Assembly: GCA_018136815.1 (NCBI GenBank)
Contig: CM030933.1
Location: 806,001 to 870,000, forward strand
Origin: Isochrysis galbana
Taxonomy: Eukaryota > Haptophyta > Isochrysidales > Isochrysidaceae
Length of the DNA stretch: 64,000 nucleotides
Direction of reading: 5' to 3'
Both the position numbers and the translations under genes were made by a program. Positions 55,744 through 64,000 of the stretch are shown here, one piece after another (position 1 is the first letter of the stretch; the number at the start of each line of letters is the position of its first letter). The notes below the pieces were generated by a model that saw nothing but the letters and a program-made list of their open reading frames with translations, searched no databases and was not told the DNA's origin.

Positions 55744-55852
55744 TAGAGTGTACTCTAGAGCTCTAGAGTATCTACTCTACTCTAGAGCTCTAGAGCTCTA
55801 GAGTAGCTCTACTCGAGTAGAGTAGAGTAGTCTAGGAGTAGGAGTACTCCTT
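55744..55852. repeat. palindromic CTCTAGAG cluster
   Basis: Nested short palindromes built from TCTAGAGCTCTAGAG and CTCTACTCGAGTAGAG. The left flank of the MITE (55138-55190) has the same motif family, so the MITE probably entered this palindromic sequence. Confidence 0.7.
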
Positions 55853-56068
55853 ATCTATCAAACCAGTTGTAGACAAGGTGATCTCTTCTTCCCGCGCTTT
55901 TTAGAATCTAGCTTCTCTCTCTCTTCTTCTTCTCTCTCTCTCTCTCCCTACTTCCATCCCGCTGTCTCCCCGCTCGTTTCCTCTCTCTATATCCCGTCCT
56001 CTCTCTCTCTGCACCCCCCCCGCCTTCCCTTCCCGCCTTTATTTCTCTTCCCCTACGCGGCTGGTGAG
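55853..56068 (+). promoter_or_regulatory. pyrimidine-rich leader of the HRDC-PIF1 gene
   Basis: From 55911 to 56049 the plus strand is almost all CT, leading to CTGGTGAG and the start ATG, as at the kinesin and LRR genes. Confidence 0.45.
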
Positions 56069-59000
56069 ATGGCTGCTGCTCTGCGGATGCAGCGGCCAGC
56101 ACACGCGCTCGCCGACGTGGCTAACTTGCTCCATGCCCTCACGCCTGGCGCGAGCGAGACTGAGCGGCTGTGCGCTTGCGAACATATCAAGCGTGTGGCC
56201 GAGGGCGATGCGGCTGCAGGCCCTGCGGCTGTGGGATGGAGGGAGTCGGCGCGGCTCGCCGTGCTGAAGCTGATGCGCGAGGATGCGTCGGAAGCCGTGC
56301 GTAATGCCGCACAAGGCGCGAGGATCGCCCTCGAAGAGAGTGTGCACGATGTGCCTGCATGGGGGTCGCCAAAGGGACAGGAAGCACCCTCGGGTGCCAA
56401 CGAGCAGCCGGCGGAAGCGGAGCAACGTCCAGCAGGAGAGGGTGGCTCGGCTGCTGCTCCAATTGAATTAACCGATGCGCCAATCGCCGAGGCTGCACAG
56501 GTTGCAGCGGTTTTGGTCAACTATCCTGAAACATCGCCCATATTCGCAGGAATTGCTCCTTGCTCCACAAGCCACTCTGGCAACCTAGGGACAGAAAGAC
56601 AAGCTAAGCTGAGTCGATCTAGCGAGCCGGATCCATCTCTCAAGCGTGACTTTCCTGACAACCCATGTGCTGGGACGTCGGCTAGTGATGGTGCAAAGAG
56701 GGCTCGTACGACGTCGTGTTCGACTGATGATTTACGAACCGCCCTGGCTGAGTACCGCCGGCGAAAGGCGAGAGAAACCGGCAAGAAAGCGTTCTCAATA
56801 TTCAACAACAACATCCTCAGCGAGCTTGTCGCAACGATGCCCCGTACTCATGAAGCCTTGCTCAACATAGCTGGTATCGGTGCGACAGCCATGCTGATAT
56901 GATGCTGCATCGTCACCCGTTCTTGAGCGGGTCCCCTCTAAGGCGCCGGCTCATTGTTGTGATATTCAGGTGCTTTGAAACTTAAAGAGTACGGTGACGA
57001 CATCCTTGCGGTCATCGAGCGCGTCCTTCAACCCGAAACAGCTTCCACGCTCCCTGTGGCCGCGAAAACTTCGCCGTCGATATACGCAAATGGCGGTCCG
57101 CATGAGGATCATCCCGGTGTCTCCCATGCTACTCTACCAACTGCTGCTCCCTCTGCTCTTGTACCACTGGGAGGCACATCAGGTTTGGCAGACGTTCACT
57201 CGAGCCCTTCTGGAGCTATCGTCGACCAGGCGCCTTTTGGCTTGGCCGTTGGCGCAAATACTGTGGTTCACACCGAGTTCAACGCTATGGTGCCGTTTGC
57301 CGATGGCACAATTGCCGACGAGCCAGCCGGTCCCATTCTGAATCCACAGCAGCAACGAGCGCTGGATTGCGTTCTGGGCGGCGGCTCGCTCTTTCTAACA
57401 GGCGGTGCGGGGGTGGGCAAGTCCTTCACGCTGATGCACATCATCAAGAAACTCAGAGACAAGTATGGCGAGGAAAAGGTCAGCGGATAGCGGCAACTTG
57501 CACAATGAGCTGGGATCCCCTGGCTTTGCGTGGTGCTCCCGGGCAAACTTCGGCCTCGCGCTCAACGCGCATCTCTTTGGTTGTCAGGTGTCCGTCACAG
57601 CATCTACTGGGATTGCGGCTTGTCACATCGGAGGCACAACGCTCCATTCGTTTGCGGGAGTGGGACTTGGCATGGTGCGATCGCTATCCCTGGCTAGCTC
57701 GTTCATCTAGTCGGATGATTATCGCATCTCTTCCATTGGTTGGCCATCTTCTTGCCCCGCTCTCGAATGTGCATCGTGCGCATGCGATGGTGGGTTTAAG
57801 GGGTTTGTGAACAAACCTTGGGAGTCTTGACGATCTTGCCACATTCGACCTCTTCCCAGGGCAGTGTGAACGATCTTGTCGGCCGCATGAGCAAAAGGAG
57901 CATCAAGCGCTGGGAGACTTGCAGGGTGCGTACTGCCCCAAAGGCGCCACGAGTAGCATTTAGCTTGCTGCCATTTGCGTCCCCAAATGCGAGCGACAAT
58001 CTTGCGTGGAGAAAGGGAGGCAACGGCACGATGCGTCCAGGCCCAATAAAGATGGCTGGTTGGGCCGACGTCGACGACAGATTCACGGAAACAAGCAGCA
58101 TCTCATCATACCTGGCCGTGGTCATAAACATAGGCCTTAGTCATCGATGAGGTGTCGATGATTGACGGCCATTTGTTCGACAAGATTGAGGCCATTGCAA
58201 GAAAGGTGCGGTGACTATCGCTAGGTCGGCCAGTGAACTTTGCGTCATGGCCATATGCGCATGAACGTCGAACTAAGTTCGCCAGACGCACTTTTGGCCC
58301 CTTTGATGAACGCATCTGATAGCCACGTCATCGCCCTCTGAAGCTTAGGTGATGGCACGGTCCATTTCCCGGAAGTTGCAGCAACGCGCCAATCTTCCAT
58401 TCGGAGGTATTCAGCTGATCTTGTGCGGGGATTTCCACCAGCTGCCGCCCGTTGGACTGTCCAATGGCAAGGTGATTCGCGTCAGGCGGGGACCGCCGGC
58501 TGTCCTGAACGGAAGACCGCCCCCCCACCTCTTTGGTATCATTTCTTGGAATTGACCCTTGCCCAAATGCAGGCCGTGTTTCTTTTCGAGGCAGAGTCCT
58601 GGAGCATAGTGGTGACTTCGACCATCGTCCTCACTGAGGTATTCCGCCAGAAAGAGGTATCGGCCGCCGACAAGCCCTCAGAACACGTTATCTAGTCACA
58701 CCTCAGTGCCGGATCCACCATAATGCACGAGGTTACACTTCTGGCATGCGAGCCTCGCTTAATTCTCTTTTCAGGTAACCGCCCTCACCCCCTTTAGGGT
58801 GCCTTTGTCCGACTCTTGAACGAAATGCGCGACGGCGCACTCTCTTCATTCCATGAATCCCTTCTCGCTCGTCTAGCTCACAATGGCCAGATCATCGCGC
58901 GAGACCGCCAGCAAGCACTAGCCGATAAAGATCGTGAAGATCGTGTGCGCCAGCTGTCCGATGCCGGGCGTGTAGATAAGCGTGAGCATGAGCTGAAAGA

Positions 59001-61309
59001 AGCTGAACTTCAGCTCAACCAGCTCAACATGCGAATCGGCGAGCTGAAAGCTACACGAGCTCAAGTTGACAAGCAGCGAGACCTAATAGTGGAGGCCATA
59101 CAAGAAGCACGCAGTCTCTACGAGCAGGAAGAGCGGCAGGGGCCGTCGGCCGACGATCAATGCTCTGGTGCCTTGCAGAATCCGCTTGGGATCGACCCGG
59201 AGACGGACCAGCCCGAACTAATGCTAGAGCCAGTGCCAAGCGATGGGAAAGGAGCCCAGTCATCTGCGGATCCTCCCCATAAGTCCACCTACGATGAAAT
59301 ACGTTCTCAGCCGTCTCCAGTGGCGTCGTCGCGATCGGTGCTCCGGCAACCTTCCGATGAATCTGAGCAGCTGTCCTCTCATCAAACCCTGCAGCTACCT
59401 TCAGATCTAGTGGGCTTGCAGAGTGACTCTCTAGCTCTCACCCCCCAGCTGTCGCAATCCCATTCACTGACGGCGCCCCCGGCAAAAGTTGTCCGTCGTC
59501 CTGCTCGCCGGCCATTGCGGCTATACGCTCTCAACGGCCCTGCCGACGCCGAAAACTCCCGAGAGCTTGCCAGGATCTCTGGCCCGGTGCGGGCATTGAA
59601 ATGGAGCATGAGGGATTAACCTTCGAGCGGGATGGGGAGGCGGCGGGCACAAATTTCGCTGCCCCTGAATTGTTCCGCTTGGAATGTCACCTGCAATGAC
59701 ACCTGTACATCCGCATTACAGGCTTACCAGTACGTGGCCAAAGATACTGGGAGCGACCCCGGCGCGTTGCGGCTTTTGCAAGAGAATTGTATCGTCCCCA
59801 CCGAGCTCGTTCTCAAAGTTGGCGCACAGGTCCGACATGCACCTCTAGCATAGCGCGCAAATTGTGCCTAAAGAGCTGAGCGGTCGTTACAACGGCTAGA
59901 CGACTGCAGCCACCCTCCGACTTTCTCTGCTCGATGGTCGTCTTCCTATGCACGCGCATGCCACGGTCCGAACGCCACAAGGATTCTGGAAGATTCGGGT
60001 GTCATTGGGCGCCCACACCCGTGCCGTGCCACTTGCAGGTAATGCTTTGCAAAAATCTTGATCCTGCTCGTCGGCTCGTGAATGGCTCGCGAGGCAGGGT
60101 GATCGGCTTCAAACCTGTGCGCTAAGCCTTACCCGCATCGCCCTGCTCTCGACACCTCCTGCTCAGCGGAGCATAAACCTAAGCATCCCCATCAAAGGAT
60201 ATCTCCTCACCAAACGCTTTTGTCATTCCGCAGAAAGACCCGGGTGAGTTGGGTGATGTCGCCGCGGGTCCTAAGTCACAATCTTGCGGGAGGACGCTCT
60301 ACCCGGAGGTGGAATTTGAGATTGAGCCAGGGTTCACAATCCCTAAGCTTGTGGTAAGGGAAAGCTCTCCTTTACCCAATCGATGCTTTTCGCGCGCATC
60401 GTTGCATGCTTCTCCCAGGTAGAGGACACGTCTGTCCTGCTCATGGTCAGATTGAGAGTTCAAGTTGGTTTCTGGGCCTCCAAACTGACATCTTCAGACC
60501 ATCCAATATTTTAAGACCTTCAATGTCCTTTAGAATAGCCTTTTAGATGCCTCCAGCTGCCATTCCACACCCTCCGATGACCATCCTTGCAGACGACCGA
60601 TGTATGGACCATCGAATCGGGTGGTAAAGAGCTGGCTAGACGTGTTCATGTTCCTCTTAAACTTGCATGGGCCATCTCGATCCATAAATCGCAGGTTTGT
60701 GTGCCGCCCTTGGTTCGGAGCATTGAAAGATACGATAAGGGGTATGATGGTTGAGTCAACGATGACGTTGTGCATCATAGAGCAGGCGGTGGGCTGTGAT
60801 CGAGCTGAGTTGCACGGACGCCTTGGATGTCAAGTATCTCTACTATGCTTGCTCAGGCCTTTGGCGACACATGCCACGGGAGCTTACGCCGTCCGTCTGC
60901 CCGCCATGGTTCTTAGGGCATGACTCTCACCGATGTTGAGATTGACCTTGCGCGATGCTTCGAGACGGGCCAGGCCTATGTGGCGCTCTCGCGTGCCGTT
61001 GACTTGCGGGGCTGCACTCTGCTCTCTTTCGACCCTTGCAAGGTGCGGGCCCATCCTAAGGTGAAAGATTTTTATGACCGAATCGAGGCTAGCTCCGCTT
61101 CCACTTTTGAAGATGGCACACTGCCCGTGAGCTGTAGCAGCGACTACACTCTCATACACACGGGCGAGCCCACAGCTCCACACGGCAGTAACGGCGGTCT
61201 CACGGATGCACAAAAACAACGAATGGAGGAGAATCGAATGCGGGCCTTGGCATTGAGGGCACACAGAAAATGCCAATCGCCAGTGGCGCTGCCAACCGAG
61301 GCGCTTTAA
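56069..61309 (+). CDS. PIF1-family helicase with N-terminal HRDC domain (14 exons)
   Basis: Exons 56069-56879, 56970-57478, 57588-57674, 57860-57925, 58134-58205, 58349-58471, 58573-58656, 58798-59586, 59722-59829, 60039-60116, 60234-60353, 60419-60445 (uncertain), 60593-60694 and 60917-61309 give about 1,122 residues; the first intron is phase 1, the rest phase 0. HRDC, about 222-295: [20 protein letters not shown] ... LLNIAGIG + [18 protein letters not shown] across the first intron. PIF1 motifs: Walker A GGAGVGKS (415-422), Ia [29 protein letters not shown] (494-500), [12 protein letters not shown] (542-550), FRQ (about 580), [35 protein letters not shown] (1010-1018). Between FRQ and [20 protein letters not shown] lies an insertion of over 200 residues with a coiled-coil ([20 protein letters not shown]) and a Ser/Gln-rich part. 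Expected activity: ATP-dependent 5'-3' DNA unwinding, e.g. at G-quadruplexes or stalled forks; nuclear or mitochondrial not decidable. Confidence 0.9.
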
Positions 61310-61674
61310 CGCTGATAAATGAAGTCGAAGCGTCTTCTAGAGCGTTTGAGACAACGTTTCGATCTTTAACCCAATACTGCTCTACCACCCTTGATCTCAT
61401 ATCGATCATCCACCGTCACGCGACTCATGTCGTGCTTGCCGTGTTGAAGGCAGACGACAAGTCGCATGCGAGTTCTTCGTGTGATTTTCTGAGATTCTTG
61501 GTTGTTGTACCTCACCGCATTCGTAGCGTCTATCTGATACTGAGAATTATTGTCAAACAAAAGCGAAAGCGCGCGGGCATTCTAGCCAAACCGCTGCACG
61601 GGGCCCTACAACCCTTTCTTTGGCTTTGGTTAGACGGGGGGATAGGACAACTATCGTTAAAACGATAGGGGCCT
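61310..61674. other. intergenic, no gene seen
   Basis: 3' flank of the HRDC-PIF1 gene. Frames here are shadow-like; no repeats recognised. Confidence 0.5.
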
Positions 61675-61705
61675 GGACAGCGCGCCGCTCCCCTCCTTCC
61701 TTGCC

Positions 61706-62548
61706 ATGGCCGCCATTGCCGGCGATGTTTCCATGGACACGCCGTTGTCGCCGAAGCGCCAGCACCCCTTTGGGGAGGTGAAGGTACATCGCGGCCGGAA
61801 AAAAACCAGTTCATTCTTCGGGGCTCAGCCTCTAGCCTCTAGCCACAAGCGCCTTGCAAGAAGCCAACACAACGGCAAGAAGCGTTCACAAGCCACCTTG
61901 AGACCAGTGCAAAGCGAAAGCGAGCGACAGGCGACCTAGACCTGGCTATCGGAGATGGGAAGCGCGCCCCCTCACACTTTTTGTGAGTGCAAGGTGCAAG
62001 GCGTGCACCCCTTCCAAGCCAAATGGAGGGGGGAGGTGGTACGGGAGGCAAACGACCTCTTATTGAAGGGGCCCATATTCACAGCCATACTTTTTTACTT
62101 AGTAAAAGTAATATGGAGCAATGAAGGAGCAAATAGTACAAAAGGACGCACGTGGAAACGTGTTGTGTTCAATGGTGTTCTGAAAGGGGTGAAGGAAGAA
62201 AGGGTAGCACAAATAGGCACACGAGAGATGGATATAGAACAGCTTTATCCACATTACCAGCGCTCCGCACCTAAAGCCCAAGCTGTCATAGATAGGGTCG
62301 GCAAATTATACGGGCTTGCGAAGGACGGCATGAATGTACACGCGATCCATGTTGACATTCTTCCGCTCGTTTCGAAGACGAATGCACAGGTACCTGCCAT
62401 GAAAAGCAAGACGAGGCATGCAGAGGGAGATGTCGCGTCAAGACATGCGGCCCTACAGCACCGGCTGGTCCGAATGCATGGAAACTTGGGCGCAGAGGAG
62501 AAGTTGCGTGGCCATGAAATGTGCTACGACGACGACACACTGACGTAG
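61706..62548 (+). CDS. unknown protein; first exon LINE-like
   Basis: Proposed exons 61706-61783 and 61994-62548 (GT-AG, phase 0) give 210 residues; without splicing the same frame is cut by one stop at 61937-61939. The first exon, MAAIAGDVSMDTPLSPKRQH, and its upstream DNA from about 61675 are similar to the start of LINE copy 2 ORF1 (...DTPLSPKR, same GCGCGCCGC...CCTCC context). The second exon looks like a compact helical domain: VREANDLLLKGPIFTAILFY, TWKRVVFNGVLKGVKEERVA, QLYPHYQRSAPKAQAVIDRV, RHAALQHRLVRMHGNLGAEE. I recognise no family. It may be a mobile-element protein or a gene that captured a retroelement start. Confidence 0.5.
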
Positions 62549-62558
62549 GGTCTGTCGC

Positions 62559-64000
62559 TCACCTTCGCTCCTCAATGTGCAGCCCGGCGTCGATCGCTAG
62601 CTGGTCGATGTCCTCTAGAGAATAATAACGGCGATGCATGCCTCCCGGCCGAATGAAGGCCGGACGTCGTTCGTCTACACAGCGAGCGCCACGCCGCGCG
62701 TCGCGTAGATGACGCATGTCGTACAGACCGTGGTCGCGGATGAGTACGAAACCGCCAGCGCGCAGGCAAGAGGCTGCGGACCTAAGCAGTGCGAGGTCAT
62801 CCTAAGAAGGCAACGGCAAGCTCGAGGGTGAAGAGCGGGGGAAGAAGGCCACATAGTTGCGTGGCGACCAAGGCATATTATTTGGAGGAGCGAGATCGGT
62901 TGACAAGGGAGGCAGGATTCGGGCACAAGAAACGAGAAGCGCCTCCATGTTGCATGGACTCATGGGATGGCTTTGTGGGCGGGACACTCGCCTCGCCCGG
63001 AATGGCGGAGAGGGTAAAGAGGATCATGGCAATGTCGAAGGGCATGTGACCGTGTGAGCACGCCGTAGTGGGGCCGGGCTGTACTTCTGCACTGAACCTT
63101 TCGTCAAGCCCGGCTTCGATCACGCGTCGGCGCGTGTCTGCGACGGCCGTCTCGGAAGGGTCGGTTGCGTGCACGAAAGCTTCAGGGTTGCCGCGAAGTA
63201 GCGGCAACACTGATGAGCCGTTGCCGCAACCGAGCTCCAGGACCCGCAGAGGCTTGGCTCCGGTTTTCGCGTCGAGCGCCGAGCTGGTGCCTTCTATCAT
63301 GGCGCCCTCTGGAGTGCTCTTGGCACGCAGTTGCGGGAACATTTGTAATAACGCCCTGCGCTCCTTAAAGAAGGGGGTTGGTGCTGCAGCATGCCTTTGA
63401 AAATGGCGTTCCCACCCTTGAATTTGACCGGTCGTGTCATCTGCGACCCCGTCCGTGACCACCGGCGGGCTTGGGCCTAAACGGATCGAGGCATCCATCC
63501 CGAAAACAACTGGCGCGTCTACATCCGCAGCTGGGGCGGTTGCAGTTTGGCAGGCCTCAGCCGCATCCAAATCGACGGCACGGGCGATCGACTCGGCATC
63601 GGCTGCCGCCTTGGCCTCCAATACTTGCGCGCGGAGGATTGGGAGGGCCCGACCTCTCAAATCTTCCCAACTGAAGTCGTTGGACTCATGAAAGCAAACG
63701 ACGTCCTCACCGCCCGTAGCGCTGGCATGTTGCGCTATTTCTGCGCCCGTTTCAAAAGTTTCATGCGGAGCAGCAACTGCGCATGTCGTGTTTGGTCGGC
63801 TCGCCTCCTCGGCCTCCCCCCGCTGAATATTGTTTACACTCTCTGTCTCGATGTCCACATCAATCCCCACTGCCGAGCCCGCCCATCCGCTTGCCCTATC
63901 GGTTTCGCTAGCGCCCAATCGACTTTGCATAGCCAAGTCCAACTGTCCTTGCATCCGGGTCTCTGCGGTGGAACTCTCTTCCAGAGAGTGCGCCAGATCC
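62559..64000 (-). CDS. METTL2/6/8-type methyltransferase, 5' end outside window
   Basis: Exon 63... to 62986 is open beyond the window edge (upstream of the ATG at 63952-63954 the frame continues DLAHSLEESSTAETR), so the true start is not seen. A phase-0 intron of about 184 bp (62802-62985; donor GTCCCG uncertain) leads to the last exon 62559-62801. Motifs: WERHFQRHAAAPTPFFKERR, SAM-binding VLELGCGNGSSVLPLL, HATDPSETAV, DIAMILFTLSAIPGE, then GGFVLIRDHGLYDMRHLRDA, RPGGMHRRYYSLEDID. These fit the METTL2/6/8 group, which makes 3-methylcytidine in tRNA. The N-terminal 180 residues are acidic and Ala-rich, longer than usual. The C-terminus, ...IDAGLHIEERR, ends earlier than typical; a GTGAGC just after could be a donor to a further exon. 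The gene converges on its neighbour, with stops 10 bp apart. Confidence 0.85.

Overview
This is nuclear DNA of a unicellular eukaryote. At least five genes are split by short GT-AG introns (about 50-210 bp), genes are separated by kilobases of repeats, 5' leaders are pyrimidine-rich, and non-LTR retrotransposons, a hAT remnant and MITE-like elements are present. The gene content (BTB/T1 protein, kinesin, 28-residue LRR protein, Golgi-type sulfotransferase/glycosyltransferase, cytochrome b561, METTL-type methyltransferase) and fairly high GC fit a microalga or related protist. I cannot name the lineage from the sequence alone. I see no rRNA or tRNA gene.

Layout. 1-425: 5' part of a BTB/T1 (KCTD-like) gene, minus strand. 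2.06-2.90 kb: a VOC/glyoxalase-like protein with an A20-type zinc finger. 4.1-7.1 kb: hAT transposase remnant, then a 5'-truncated LINE with clear target-site duplications. 7.9-10.8 kb: kinesin, eight exons. 10.8-13.5 kb: repeats. 13.5-18.7 kb: five-exon gene with 26 leucine-rich repeats. 19.0-22.6 kb: a rearranged LINE carrying an in-frame deletion fusion and an opposite-strand ORF. 23.4-41.0 kb: tandem array of a unit of about 6.8 kb (two full copies and one partial), each with the same three-exon SF2 helicase gene on the minus strand, a (CT)n tract, a GGTGGGCAG minisatellite and, in the two full copies, a MITE. 41.2-42.5 kb: a cytochrome b561 gene and a membrane-protein exon, back to back, flanked by inverted repeats. 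43.8-46.4 kb: alpha-solenoid gene whose upstream 0.9 kb is a fourth copy of the helicase upstream module. 49.4-54.0 kb: type II membrane protein fusing a sulfotransferase to a GT-B glycosyltransferase. 55.2-55.7 kb: second MITE. 56.1-61.3 kb: fourteen-exon HRDC-PIF1 helicase. 61.7-62.5 kb: unknown gene starting in LINE-like sequence. 62.6-64.0 kb: METTL2/6/8-type methyltransferase, 5' end outside the window.

The genes do not form a pathway. The strongest points are four unusual domain combinations (A20-VOC, sulfotransferase-glycosyltransferase, HRDC-PIF1, LRR protein with novel N-terminus), the recently amplified helicase unit whose upstream module also sits before an unrelated gene, a MITE with a related empty site in the same window, and introns that are almost all phase 0. 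Exon joins were made by reading frame and GT-AG sites; none is confirmed by RNA.
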